64,000 nucleotides of DNA from Streptomyces lincolnensis (GTDB lineage Bacteria; Actinomycetota; Actinomycetes; Streptomycetales; Streptomycetaceae): the NCBI RefSeq assembly GCF_021173675.1, contig NZ_JAIHON010000016.1, positions 124,417 through 188,416 of the forward strand. The letters run 5' to 3'. The first letter of the stretch is position 1, and each line of letters starts with the position of its first letter. Shown piece by piece: positions 44,121 through 53,138 of this stretch. The translations under genes were made by a program, and so were the position numbers. The notes under the pieces are model-generated. The model did no database searches, had not been told where the DNA came from, and saw only the letters and a list, made by a program, of their open reading frames with translations.

Positions 44121-45323
44121 TCAGTCGCCGATGAGCGCATCCACGAACGCCTCCGGCTCGAACGGCGCCAGGTCGTCGGCGCCCTCCCCCAGACCCACCA
44201 GCTTGACCGGTACGCCGAGTTCGCGCTGCACCGCGATCACGATGCCGCCCTTCGCCGTGCCGTCGAGCTTGGTGAGCACGATGCCGGTGATGGAGACGAC
44301 CTCGGCGAACACGCGGGCCTGCACCAGGCCGTTCTGCCCGGTGGTGGCGTCGAGCACGAGCAGCACCTCGTCGAGCGGAGCTTGCTTCTCCACCACGCGC
44401 TTGACCTTGCCGAGCTCGTCCATGAGACCGGTCTTGGTGTGCAGGCGGCCCGCGGTGTCGATGAGCACGACGTCGGCTCCGGTCTCCTTGCCCTCCTTGA
44501 CCGCGTCGAACGCGACGGAGGCCGGGTCGCCGCCCTCCGGTCCGCGCACGGTGTGGGCGCCGACCCGGTCGCCCCAGGTCTGGAGCTGGTCGGCGGCGGC
44601 GGCACGGAAGGTGTCGGCGGCGCCCAGGACCACGCTGCGGCCGTCGGCCACCAGGACGCGGGCGAGCTTGCCGGTGGTGGTGGTCTTGCCGGTGCCGTTG
44701 ACACCGACGACCATCACGATGCCGGGCTTGGAGGTCTCCGGCTCGGTCCGCACGGTGCGGTCGAAGCCGGTGCCGACCAGCTTGAGCAGCTCTTCGCGGA
44801 GCAGCCCGCGCAGCTCGTCGGGGGTACGGGTACCGAGCACCTTCACGCGCTCGCGCAGGCCCTCGACCAGTTCCTGGGTGGGGGTCACGCCGACGTCGGC
44901 GGTGAGGAGGATGTCCTCGATCTCCTCCCAGGTGTCCTCGTCGAGATGCTCGCGCGACAGGAGCGTGAGCAGCCCCTTGCCGAGCGCGTTCTGTGAGCGG
45001 GAGAGGCGGGCGCGGAGGCGGACGAGACGTCCGGCCGTCGGCTCCGGGACCTCGATCTCGGGGACTTCGAGCGAGGGTGGCTCCTCGACGACGACCGGTG
45101 CGGAGCCGTCCGGAAGATCCACCTCCTCTATCGTCCGGCGCGGTTCTTCGCGGGGCGTCTCGGCCTCGTCGCCGACATGCGGCTCGGCCGGAGGGGCGGT
45201 GATGTCGGGCGCGGCGGGCGGCGGCGGGGGCAGCGACTTCTTGCGCCGGCTGCCGACGACCAGCCCGCCGAGCGCACCGAGCACGACCACGGCGATGACT
45301 ACAGCAAGGATGACGATTTCCAT
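44121..45323 (-). CDS. ftsY: Signal recognition particle receptor FtsY
   Basis: A 400-residue SRP receptor. An N-terminal hydrophobic helix (VILAVVIAVVVLGALGGLVVG, residues 3-23, split as VILAVVIAVVVL and GALGGLVVG) precedes a Pro/Glu-rich A domain, then the NG GTPase with GVNGTGKT (207-214), DTAGRLHTK, and TKLDGTAKGG. With Ffh it delivers ribosomes to the membrane. ATG at 45323. The longer frame is not conserved. The A domain with a true membrane span is an actinobacterial trait. Confidence 0.94.
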   Translation of the reverse strand: MEIVILAVVIAVVVLGALGGLVVGSRRKKSLPPPPPAAPDITAPPAEPHVGDEAETPREEPRRTIEEVDLPDGSAPVVVEEPPSLEVPEIEVPEPTAGRLVRLRARLSRSQNALGKGLLTLLSREHLDEDTWEEIEDILLTADVGVTPTQELVEGLRERVKVLGTRTPDELRGLLREELLKLVGTGFDRTVRTEPETSKPGIVMVVGVNGTGKTTTTGKLARVLVADGRSVVLGAADTFRAAAADQLQTWGDRVGAHTVRGPEGGDPASVAFDAVKEGKETGADVVLIDTAGRLHTKTGLMDELGKVKRVVEKQAPLDEVLLVLDATTGQNGLVQARVFAEVVSITGIVLTKLDGTAKGGIVIAVQRELGVPVKLVGLGEGADDLAPFEPEAFVDALIGD

Positions 45324-45640
45324 AACAGGTCCAGTATGGCGTGACCCCCCTCTCGCGCCTTCGTTACATGCGCGTGGGCTTGCGGTCCCACCGGGTCGGG
45401 CTGGCCCGCGGTCCGACTTCGTGTCGGCCGGAAGCTCCTCAGGAGCGGAGTCACAACCCGTCCAGTATCGGAACGGGTCGGGTGCGCACTGAAGCGTCAC
45501 CCAGGGCGTGTCGTGGTCCATGCAGTGGGCTGCGACACGCCCTCGCTCCTTCGCGGCACGCTCATCCCCATGGCGATCTGACGCCTCGTCAGCTAACGTC
45601 CCCGCACCGGAACCCCATCCGCCCGGCAAAGGGGGCACCC
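45324..45640. other. Divergent intergenic region ftsY / LLM oxidoreductase with long inverted repeat
   Basis: 317 bp. The most evident structure is an 11-bp perfect inverted repeat, AGGGCGTGTCG (45503-45513) and CGACACGCCCT (45533-45543), with a 19-nt spacer, about 100 bp before the LLM gene. It could be a regulator operator or RNA hairpin. No promoter motif is convincing. Confidence 0.5.
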
Positions 45641-46612
45641 ATGCCCGTCACGGTCGTCCGTTTCAACCTCGTCGAACCCGGCGCGACCTCCGCCTCCCTG
45701 AGCGCCCGCTACCGGGCCGCCCTGGAGATGGCCGCGTACGCCGACGCCCGTGGGATCACCACCGTGCAGACCGAGGAGCACCACGGCGTCGCGAACAACT
45801 GGCTGCCCTCGCCGTTCGCCTTCGCGGGCGCGGTCTTCGGGGCCACGCGCCGGATCGCGGTCACGGTCTCGGCGGTCATCGGCCCGCTGCACGACCCGCT
45901 GCGCCTGGCCGAGGACATCGCCGTACTGGATCTGCTGAGCGGCGGCCGGCTGGTCACGGTCGCCGGGATCGGCTACCGGCCCGAGGAGTACGCGCTCTTC
46001 GACGTGGAGTGGAAGCGGCGCGGGAGGATCCAGGACGAGGTCCTGGAGACGCTGCTCAAGGCCTGGTCCGGCGAGGAGTTCACGTACCGGGGCCGTACGG
46101 TACGGGTCACCCCGCGCCCGTACACCGACCCGCACCCCCTCCTCCTGGTCGGCGGCTCGTCCCGGGCCGCCGCCCGCCGGGCCGCCCGGCTCGGTCTGCC
46201 CTTCTTCCCCAGCGCGCACCTGCCCGAGCTGGAGGCGTACTACAAGGAGCGGCTCGTGGAGTACGGCACCGAGGGCTGGACCATGATGCCCGCCGCCGAG
46301 ACGCCGTTGCTGCACATCGCCGAGGACCCGGACGAGGCGTGGGAGCGGCACGGGGAGCACTTCCTGCACGAGGCCCGCACATACGCCTCCTGGCAGTCCG
46401 GTGACATCCGCTCCGCGGTGCGGTCGGCGGCCACGACGGTCGACGAACTGCGCGCGGAGGGCGTGTACCGGATCCTGACTCCCGGGGAGTGTGTGGAGCT
46501 CGGCCTGGACAACCTCGTGCTGCATCCGCTGGCGGGCGGGATGCCGCTGGAGGAGGGGTGGCGGAGTCTGCGGTTGTTCGCGGAGCGGGTGGTGCCGGAG
46601 CTGGGCGGCTGA
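45641..46612 (+). CDS. LLM-class flavin-dependent oxidoreductase
   Basis: A 323-residue luciferase-like protein using F420 or FMN. The TEEHHGVANNWLPSPF segment, and a later LVGGSSRAAARRAARLG, are typical of the family. No signal peptide. Substrates range over aldehydes, F420 substrates and monooxygenase targets, and cannot be assigned. ATG at 45641 follows AAAGGGGG. The gene is convergent with glcP, and an 18-bp hairpin separates them. Confidence 0.85.
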   Translation: MPVTVVRFNLVEPGATSASLSARYRAALEMAAYADARGITTVQTEEHHGVANNWLPSPFAFAGAVFGATRRIAVTVSAVIGPLHDPLRLAEDIAVLDLLSGGRLVTVAGIGYRPEEYALFDVEWKRRGRIQDEVLETLLKAWSGEEFTYRGRTVRVTPRPYTDPHPLLLVGGSSRAAARRAARLGLPFFPSAHLPELEAYYKERLVEYGTEGWTMMPAAETPLLHIAEDPDEAWERHGEHFLHEARTYASWQSGDIRSAVRSAATTVDELRAEGVYRILTPGECVELGLDNLVLHPLAGGMPLEEGWRSLRLFAERVVPELGG

Positions 46613-46640
46613 CCTGCCCGCCGCGGTCGGCCCCCACGCA

Positions 46641-46683
46641 CCGTCGCCCCCGGTCCGGGCAGTGGCCGGACCGGGGGCGACGG
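46641..46683. terminator. Perfect 18-bp hairpin, bidirectional terminator
   Basis: CCGTCGCCCCCGGTCCGG (46641-46658) is fully complementary to 46666-46683, with a 7-nt loop, between the convergent LLM and glcP genes. The longest perfect stem in the window. Confidence 0.8.
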
Positions 46684-46744
46684 CGGGTGACGAGGGGAGG
46701 GGCGGCGGGGTTGAAGGCCCTTCCCCCCGAGTTCGTGCGGGCGC

Positions 46745-48163
46745 TCAGCCCATCTCCTCCAGCGTCTTGCCCTTCGTCTCCTTGACGTACTTGAGGACGA
46801 ACGGGATGGAGAGCGCGGCGAAGACCGTGTAGATCACGTAGGTGGCGGAGAGGTTCCAGTCGGCCAACGACGGGAAGCTCGCGGTGATGGCCCAGTTGGC
46901 GATCCACTGCGCGGAGGCGGCCACGCCCAGGGCGGCGGCACGGATCCGGTTGGGGAACATCTCGCCCAGGAAGACCCACACGACCACGCCCCAGGACAGG
47001 GCGAAGAAGAGCACGAACACGTGGGCGGCGATCAGGGCGATCCAGCCCTGGGTGGCGGGCAGCTTGCCGTCGACGAGGTGGTGGGAGAAGGCCCAGGCCT
47101 CCAGCGCCAGGCCGATCACCATGCCGACGGAGCCGATCAGGGCCAGCGGCCGGCGGCCGATCCGGTCCACGAAGATCATGGCGATCACGGTGCCGAGGAT
47201 GTTGATGATCGACGTGGTGAAGGAGTAGAAGAACGAGTCCGTCGGGTCCACGCCGACCGACTGCCACAGCGTCGAGGAGTAGTAGAAGGCGACGTTGATG
47301 CCGACGAACTGCTGGAAGACCGACAGGCCGATACCGACCCAGACGATCGGCTTGAAGAAGAAGGAGCCGCCGAGCAGGTCCTTGAAGGTCGACTTGTGCT
47401 CGCTGCGCATGCCGTGCTCGATCTCGGCCACCCGCGCGTCCAGGTCGATCTTGTCGCCCTCGACCTCGGCGAGGATGGTGCGGGCCCGCTCGTGCTTGCC
47501 GACGGAGATCAGAAAGCGCGGGGACTCGGGGATGGCGAAGGACAGCAGGCCGTACAGGACGGCCGGGACCACCATCACACCCAGCATGACCTGCCAGGCC
47601 TCCAGGCCCATCAGCTTGCCCCGCTGGTCCCCGCCGGCGGCGTTCAGCAGCCCCCAGTTGACCAGCTGGGAGACGGCGATGCCGATGACGATGGCGGCCT
47701 GCTGGAAGGAGCCCAGGCGGCCGCGGTAGGCGGGCGGGGCGACCTCGGCGATGTAGGCCGGGCCGATCACGGACGCCATGCCGATCGCGAAGCCGCCGAC
47801 GATCCGCCAGAACGCCAGGTCGTACAGCGCGAAGGGCAGCGCCGAGCCGACCGCGCTGACGGTGAAGAGGACCGCGGAGATCTGCATGCAGCGGATCCGG
47901 CCGATCCGGTCGGCGATCCGGCCCGCGGTCGCCGCGCCGATCGCACAGCCGATCAGGGCGATGGCGATGACCTGCGCCAGCGCCGCCGGCCCGATGTCGT
48001 AGCGGTCCCGGATGGCCTCGACGGCCCCGTTGATCACGGAGCTGTCGTAGCCGAAGAGGAACCCGCCCATCGCGGCCGCCGCCGCGATGAAGATGACGTG
48101 CCCGAGATGATCGGGATGAGCCGGAACGGCCCCTGACTTCGATGCCTGCGCTGTGCTGGTCAC
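46745..48163 (-). CDS. glcP: Glucose permease, MFS sugar/proton symporter
   Basis: A 472-residue, twelve-span transporter. Sugar-porter signatures are present: FLFGYDSSVINGA in span 1, GRIADRIGRIR in loop 2-3, PAYIAEVAPPAYRGRL, PESPRFLI, and VFQQFVGINVAFYY. It matches GlcP, the main glucose transporter of Streptomyces and essential for glucose kinase-mediated catabolite repression. GTG start with GAGGAG five bases upstream. A promoter and LacI-type palindrome lie in the 199-bp leader. Confidence 0.92.
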   Translation of the reverse strand: MTSTAQASKSGAVPAHPDHLGHVIFIAAAAAMGGFLFGYDSSVINGAVEAIRDRYDIGPAALAQVIAIALIGCAIGAATAGRIADRIGRIRCMQISAVLFTVSAVGSALPFALYDLAFWRIVGGFAIGMASVIGPAYIAEVAPPAYRGRLGSFQQAAIVIGIAVSQLVNWGLLNAAGGDQRGKLMGLEAWQVMLGVMVVPAVLYGLLSFAIPESPRFLISVGKHERARTILAEVEGDKIDLDARVAEIEHGMRSEHKSTFKDLLGGSFFFKPIVWVGIGLSVFQQFVGINVAFYYSSTLWQSVGVDPTDSFFYSFTTSIINILGTVIAMIFVDRIGRRPLALIGSVGMVIGLALEAWAFSHHLVDGKLPATQGWIALIAAHVFVLFFALSWGVVVWVFLGEMFPNRIRAAALGVAASAQWIANWAITASFPSLADWNLSATYVIYTVFAALSIPFVLKYVKETKGKTLEEMG

Positions 48164-48235
48164 GTGTACTCCTCGGCTCCGGCAACGCTGCCGGACGGTT
48201 CAGCCCCTCCAGATACGTGCTACCTGAAGGTAAAA

Positions 48236-48245
48236 GCAACGTTGC
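48236..48245. promoter_or_regulatory. Palindromic operator at the glcP transcription start
   Basis: GCAACGTTGC, a perfect palindrome of LacI/GalR-operator type with a central CG, lies just downstream of the putative -10, where a bound repressor would block initiation. A related imperfect copy, GGCAACGCTGCC, lies at 48181-48192. Confidence 0.55.
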
Positions 48246-48247
48246 CG

Positions 48248-48275
48248 AGACTATGCCTTCAAGTTTCGAAGTCAA
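48248..48275 (-). promoter_or_regulatory. Candidate glcP promoter
   Basis: Minus strand TTGACT (48275-48270) and TAGTCT (48253-48248) with a 16-bp spacer, 85 bp upstream of the GTG start. The -10 has the TAnnnT form used by HrdB. Confidence 0.55.
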
Positions 48276-48342
48276 GGGGCAGAACGGTGTGAGTTTTGAG
48301 ACGCTGCAAGACCACTTGCGTTCACTTCTTGAAGATAGGCAG

Positions 48343-48375
48343 GTGTCACCGCAGGCGCAGTGTCACCGCAGGCGC
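48343..48375. repeat. 17-bp tandem duplication at the end of smc
   Basis: GTGTCACCGCAGGCGC occurs at 48343-48358 and again at 48360-48375, the second copy containing the smc stop. The duplication adds a non-coding copy of the gene end and looks like recent slippage. Confidence 0.7.
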
Positions 48376-51300
48376 TGCGAGATGACCTTCGACACGCCGT
48401 CACCCTGCATGGAGACGCCGTAGAGCGCGTCGGCGACCTCCATCGTGCGCTTCTGGTGCGTGATCACGATCAGCTGGGAGGCCTCCTGGAGCTCCTGCAT
48501 GATCCGGATCAGCCGCTGGAGGTTGGTGTCGTCGAGCGCCGCCTCGACCTCGTCCATGACGTAGAACGGGCTGGGCCGCGCCTTGAAGATCGACACCAGC
48601 AGGGCCACCGCGGTCAGTGAACGCTCGCCGCCGGAGAGCAGGGACAGCCGCTTGACCTTCTTGCCCGGCGGCCGGGCCTCGACGTCCACGCCCGTGGTGA
48701 GCATGTTGTCGGGATCGGTCAGGATCAGCCGCCCGTCGCCGCCCGGGAACAGCCGGCTGAACACGCCCTCGAACTCACGGGCGGTGTCCCGGTAGGCCTC
48801 GGTGAAGACCTGCTCGACGCGCTCGTCGACCTCCTTGACGACCTGGAGGAGGTCGGCCCGGGTCTTCTTCAGGTCCTCCAGCTGCTCACTGAGGAACTTG
48901 TGGCGTTCCTCCAGCGCGGCGAACTCCTCCAGGGCCAGCGGGTTGACCTTGCCGAGCTGCTGGTAGGCACGTTCGGCGGACCTGAGCCGCTTCTCCTGCT
49001 CGGCCCGGTGGAACGGCTTCGGCTGGTTGCGCGGGTGCTCGGGATCCTCCGGCAGCTCCTCGCCCTCGGCGGCGAGCGAGGGCGGCACCGGCTGGTGCGG
49101 GCCGTACTCGGCCACGAGCCCCGCCGGTTCGACACCGAGCTCCTCCAGCGCCTTGGTCTCCAGCTGCTCGATCCGCAGCCGCTTCTCGGCGCCGAGTACC
49201 TCGCCCCGGTGGACCGAATCCGTCAACTTGTCGAGTTCCGCCTTGAGATCGCGGCCCGTGTTCCGGGCCACGGTCAACTCCTGTTCCCTTCGGGCCTTGG
49301 CGGCCTCGGCGGCGGTCCGCTCCGCGTCCGCCCGCCCGAGCGACACCTCCACGTGCGCGAGGAGCTGCCGGGCGCCGGACGCCACGGCCTCCGCGACCGC
49401 GGCCTCGTGCCTCAGACGGGCCCGCCGCCGCTCGGCACGCGCGCGTGCCTCCCGCTCCGCTCGGGCGGCCCGGTCGAGGGAGTCGGCACGGCCGGCCAGT
49501 CCCTTGACCCGCTCCTCGTGTGTACGGACCTGGAGGCGGGCCTCCATCTCGGTCTGGCGGGCGTTGGCCCCGTCGGCGGCGAGGCGGTCCCGCACCGAGG
49601 TGTCGGGCTCCTCCTCGACCGGCATCTCCTCGGCGACGGCCAGCCGTTCGGCGAGTTCCTCGACCTCTTCGAGCGCCTTCTCCAGCGCCTCCTGCGCCCG
49701 CGCGGCCGCCGCGGTGGAGCGCTCGGCCTCACCCGCGGCACCCCGCGCCTGCCCGGACAACCGCCCCAACTGCTGCGATACGGCCGACTTCTCCCGGTCG
49801 GCGGCCCGGCGCCGCTCCCCCAGCTCCTCGACCAGCGCGGCGGATTCCTTGCGGCGTTCCGCGGCGGCCTGCTGCGCCTCGGCGAGTTCGTCGCAGCGGA
49901 CGGCCAGCTCTTCGAGCTCGGCGGCTGCCTCGTCGACGGAGGCCTGTACTTCGAGGAGGCTGGGGGCGCCCGCGGAGCCGCCGTGGGCGAAGTGGGCGCC
50001 GAGGAGGTCGCCTTCGGCGGTGACGGCGGTGAGGTGGGGGTTGGCGTAGACGAGGTCCTCGGCGTCTTCGAGGGTGCCGACGATCACGATGCCGTGGAGG
50101 AGGCGGCGGACGGCCGGCATCAGGTCCGAGGGTGCGCGGACCAGATCTGCAGCGTGCTGATGTGTGGCGTCCGCGGGTTCGTCGTGGCTGGTCGCGCCGT
50201 TCCCCGTGTCCCTGTGGGGCGCGTCTTCCTGGCCGCCGGCCAAGAGGAGTGACGCTCGGCCCGCGTCCTGCTTCCGCAGCAGTCTGATCGCGTCCGCCGC
50301 GGCCGACGGCGAGGTCACCGCGAGCGCGTCCGCCGCCGCGCCGAAGGCCGCCGCGAGGGCGACCTCGTGGCCCGGGGTCACGGTCAGCAGTTCCGCCGCC
50401 GGGCCCAGCAGTCCGGTGAGACGATCCTTCGCTCCCAGCAGCGCGCCCGTGCCGTCCTTGCGGCGCAGGCCCAGGGCCAGGGTCTCGTGGCGGGCCTGGG
50501 TGGCGGCCCGCTTGCGTTCGGTCGCCGTGGCCGCCTCGCGGGCGGCGCCGAGCGCGGCCTCCGCCTCGGCCAGCGCCGCTTTCGCCGCGTCGTGCCGGGC
50601 GCCCAGCTCGGCGTCGCCCGCGTCCAGGCCGTCGACCTCGGCCTTGAGGGCCTCGTACTCCTCCTGCGCGGCGACGGCACGTTCCTGCGCCTCGTCGCGG
50701 GCGGCGGCGAGGCGGTCGATCTCGGCCTGGGCGGAGGTGGCACGCGAACGCGCCGCGTTGACCTGGCCGTTCAGCCGGGCGAGGCCCTCGCGGCGGTCGG
50801 CGATGGCGCGGGCGACGTCCTTCAGGCGCCGTTCTTCCCCAGTGAGCTCGCGTTCCAGATCGGCGCGGTGGGCGACCGTGTCCTCCAGGGCCCGCTCGGC
50901 CGCTTCCAGGGCGGCTTCGAGCTCGGCCTCCTGCTCACGGATCCGGGCGGCCTCGCGCTCCATGTCCTCGGGGTCACGGCCGCGCCGTTCCTCCGGGGGC
51001 GCCGAGGTGGCGCTCTTCACGCGCGCGTCGGCCAGCGAGATGGTGCCGCGCACCCGCTCGGCCAGCTGGGACAGCTCGTACCAGGTCTGCTGGGCGCGCT
51101 GGAGGCGCGGACTGAGCTGCCGGACCTCGTCCTCCAGGAGCGCCTCCCGCTGGAGCGCCTTCCTCAGCTCCAGCTCGGCGGCCTCCTTGCGCTCCTTCAG
51201 CGCGGCCTCGTCGGCGACCTCGGCCTTCAGCGCCTGGCGCAGTCGTACGAGATCGTCGGCGAGCAGGCGCAGCCGGGCGTCGCGCAGGTCGGCCTGGATG

Positions 51301-51950
51301 ACGGCGGCCCGGCGCGCGACCGCGGCCTGGCGGCCGAGCGGCTTGAGCTGTCTGCGCAGTTCGTCGGTGAGGTCCTGCACGCGCGCGAGGTTGGCCTGCA
51401 TCGCGTCCAGTTTCCGGAGCGCCTTCTCCTTGCGCTTGCGGTGCTTGAGGACGCCGGCCGCCTCCTCGATGAACGCGCGGCGGCCCATGGGGTCGGCGTG
51501 CAGGACGGAGTCGAGCTGGCCCTGGCCGACGATGACGTGCATCTCGCGGCCGATGCCGGAGTCGGACAGCAGTTCCTGGATGTCGAGGAGACGGCAGGTG
51601 TCGCCGTTGATCTGGTACTCGCTGCCGCCGTTGCGGAACATGATCCGCGTGATGGTGACCTCGGCGTACTCGATGGGCAGCGCACCGTCGGAGTTGTCGA
51701 TGGTCAGGGACACCTCGGCGCGGCCCAGCGGGGGGCGGCCGGTGGTGCCGGCGAAGATGACGTCCTCCATCTTGCCGCCGCGCAGTGACTTGGCGCCCTG
51801 CTCGCCCATGACCCAGCTGAGCGCGTCCACCACATTGGACTTGCCCGAGCCGTTGGGTCCCACGACACACGTGATCCCCGGTTCGAACCGGAGCGTGGTC
51901 GCCGAGGCGAACGACTTGAACCCGCGGAGGGTCAGGGCCTTGAGGTGCAC
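48363..51950 (-). CDS. smc: Chromosome segregation protein SMC
   Basis: A 1195-residue SMC ATPase. N-terminal Walker A GPNGSGKSN, long coiled coils with a hinge around residues 510-680 (GLLGPAAELLTVTPGHE, GIVIVGTLEDAE), and C-terminal signature LLSGGERSLTAVALL with Walker B FYVMDEVEAALDD. SMC with ScpA/ScpB condenses and segregates sporulation chromosomes. GTG start at 51950 gives the family start HLKALTLRGFKSF. Between hinge halves there is a His/Asp-rich loop (HRDTGNGATSHDEP... HQHAAD) that looks like an insertion. Confidence 0.96.
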   Translation of the reverse strand: MHLKALTLRGFKSFASATTLRFEPGITCVVGPNGSGKSNVVDALSWVMGEQGAKSLRGGKMEDVIFAGTTGRPPLGRAEVSLTIDNSDGALPIEYAEVTITRIMFRNGGSEYQINGDTCRLLDIQELLSDSGIGREMHVIVGQGQLDSVLHADPMGRRAFIEEAAGVLKHRKRKEKALRKLDAMQANLARVQDLTDELRRQLKPLGRQAAVARRAAVIQADLRDARLRLLADDLVRLRQALKAEVADEAALKERKEAAELELRKALQREALLEDEVRQLSPRLQRAQQTWYELSQLAERVRGTISLADARVKSATSAPPEERRGRDPEDMEREAARIREQEAELEAALEAAERALEDTVAHRADLERELTGEERRLKDVARAIADRREGLARLNGQVNAARSRATSAQAEIDRLAAARDEAQERAVAAQEEYEALKAEVDGLDAGDAELGARHDAAKAALAEAEAALGAAREAATATERKRAATQARHETLALGLRRKDGTGALLGAKDRLTGLLGPAAELLTVTPGHEVALAAAFGAAADALAVTSPSAAADAIRLLRKQDAGRASLLLAGGQEDAPHRDTGNGATSHDEPADATHQHAADLVRAPSDLMPAVRRLLHGIVIVGTLEDAEDLVYANPHLTAVTAEGDLLGAHFAHGGSAGAPSLLEVQASVDEAAAELEELAVRCDELAEAQQAAAERRKESAALVEELGERRRAADREKSAVSQQLGRLSGQARGAAGEAERSTAAAARAQEALEKALEEVEELAERLAVAEEMPVEEEPDTSVRDRLAADGANARQTEMEARLQVRTHEERVKGLAGRADSLDRAARAEREARARAERRRARLRHEAAVAEAVASGARQLLAHVEVSLGRADAERTAAEAAKARREQELTVARNTGRDLKAELDKLTDSVHRGEVLGAEKRLRIEQLETKALEELGVEPAGLVAEYGPHQPVPPSLAAEGEELPEDPEHPRNQPKPFHRAEQEKRLRSAERAYQQLGKVNPLALEEFAALEERHKFLSEQLEDLKKTRADLLQVVKEVDERVEQVFTEAYRDTAREFEGVFSRLFPGGDGRLILTDPDNMLTTGVDVEARPPGKKVKRLSLLSGGERSLTAVALLVSIFKARPSPFYVMDEVEAALDDTNLQRLIRIMQELQEASQLIVITHQKRTMEVADALYGVSMQGDGVSKVISQRLR

Positions 51951-52086
51951 GCCGCTGGACTCTACCCAACGGGGATGTCTCACTCCACGAACACACGTCA
52001 CGCTGCGGTTTCACACGTGAACATGCAGGGCACACCAAACGTTAAAGACAGTGAAAGGGTGCGGGGGCAAGCAAGAGGCAAGAAAG

Positions 52087-52108
52087 AAGGGACGCCGAAG
52101 CGTCCCTT
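52087..52108 (-). terminator. Terminator after the coiled-coil gene
   Basis: On the minus strand a 9-bp stem AAGGGACGC/GCGTCCCTT with a TTCG tetraloop is followed by CTTTCTTG, one of the few hairpins here with a pyrimidine tract. It lies 75 bp beyond the small coiled-coil gene and before smc. Confidence 0.75.
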
Positions 52109-52182
52109 GCAAACTCTGACAACTTAGCGGTTGATACAGGCCGCCCAACCACTGCGTGTGCTGTTGTGGAGCGATGCAGTGA

Positions 52183-52386
52183 TCAGGTGAGCGCAGGCTC
52201 CGCCTGGTGTGCGTCGATGCTCTCCATGATCCTGTCGTGAGAAGCGGCAGCCGCAAGCGCCTCGTTCTCCGCCTGGATCCGTACGAGCTCGGATTCCAGG
52301 TCCTGGACGCGCTGCTGGAGCCGTCGCATCTCGGCGAGGAGTCGAGGGTCGGAGCCGCCGACGTAACCGAGAAGCGCCTTTGCCAT
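52183..52386 (-). CDS. Small coiled-coil protein of unknown function
   Basis: A 67-residue protein. After a short head (AKALLGYVGG) comes an unbroken heptad-type helix, LLAEMRRLQQRVQDLESELV (20 residues), continuing RIQAENEALAAAA. The remaining tail is acidic. No signal peptide. ATG at 52386, with GGAGGA about ten bases upstream. It has its own terminator and lies between smc and acyP. Similar short proteins are, from memory, conserved in Streptomyces, but no function is known. Dimerisation is inferred from the heptads. Confidence 0.8.
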   Translation of the reverse strand: MAKALLGYVGGSDPRLLAEMRRLQQRVQDLESELVRIQAENEALAAAASHDRIMESIDAHQAEPALT

Positions 52387-52768
52387 GATGGATGGTCCTC
52401 CACACTGAGTGACCGACCGAAGCGGTGTGGGTCGTGAGGGATTCGCACCCGCGGTGCTTGACACTCTTGAGTTCGTGCTGCCGTTCATCCATGCCAAACA
52501 GCTAAGGTGCGCGGGGTGCTTTCAGCGTCTCACCAAAAAGTTTGACGGTCAACACGATCACGCCCCGTATTGGCGGGCAACCCGGGTCTGCGCGGCCTGA
52601 ACCGGCGGCGACGCGACTCCTGCGGGGCCCTCGGGGCGTGGCGATCATCCTTACGTGCGGAGCCTGCCACGGCAAGCGATTCTTGGCAACCACCAGGGCC
52701 TTTCTGCTTCGGGCATATGCCGGCGTCAGGTCCCTCCGCTTCCGCCTGGGCTGTTTTACAGAACCGGC
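52387..52768. other. Intergenic region upstream of the coiled-coil gene
   Basis: 382 bp between acyP (minus) and the coiled-coil gene (minus). The minus strand has TTGACC in a locally AT-rich stretch (about 52540-52560), with no good -10. Short open frames here, including one with a CxxCH-like sequence, have no codon bias of Streptomyces genes and are taken as noise. Confidence 0.4.
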
Positions 52769-53050
52769 TCAACGGATGGCGAAACCGTCGTACCCTCCCC
52801 GGGGTGTGTCCCAGATCTCGGTGACGCCGTCCACGCGCCCGGGCGTGTCGTCACTCTGGAGCCAGTCGAGGAGCCCCTGACAGCCCGCGGGGGCCCCTTC
52901 GGCAACCACCTGGACCCGGCCGTCGGCCAAATTGAGAGCAAAACCACTCAGGCCGCCGATCTCCAGGGCCTTGGCCCGCGTGAACCAGCGGAAACCCACA
53001 CCCTGGACATGTCCTCGCACCCAGGCGACCAGTCGCACATCCTCGCTCAT
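52769..53050 (-). CDS. acyP: Acylphosphatase
   Basis: A 93-residue acylphosphatase hydrolysing acyl phosphates. Catalytic Arg21 (GHVQGVGFRWF) and Asn40 (FALNLADGRVQVVAEG) are present. ATG at 53050. The gene is divergent from the CAP-domain gene across a 168-bp interval that contains a palindrome. It is usually a house-keeping enzyme of small-molecule repair. Confidence 0.92.
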   Translation of the reverse strand: MSEDVRLVAWVRGHVQGVGFRWFTRAKALEIGGLSGFALNLADGRVQVVAEGAPAGCQGLLDWLQSDDTPGRVDGVTEIWDTPRGGYDGFAIR

Positions 53051-53138
53051 GAGTGCAACCTAATGGGCCAAAGTCTCTCTGGGCACTTCCTCCTCTGGCG
53101 CCATGCGGTACCGTCCTCCACCAATGAATCTCATACGA

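Noticed and set aside
52542..52880. Short plus-strand frame with a CxxCH sequence
   Set aside because: It overlaps acyP on the other strand, has poor codon bias and no other haem or zinc protein features.
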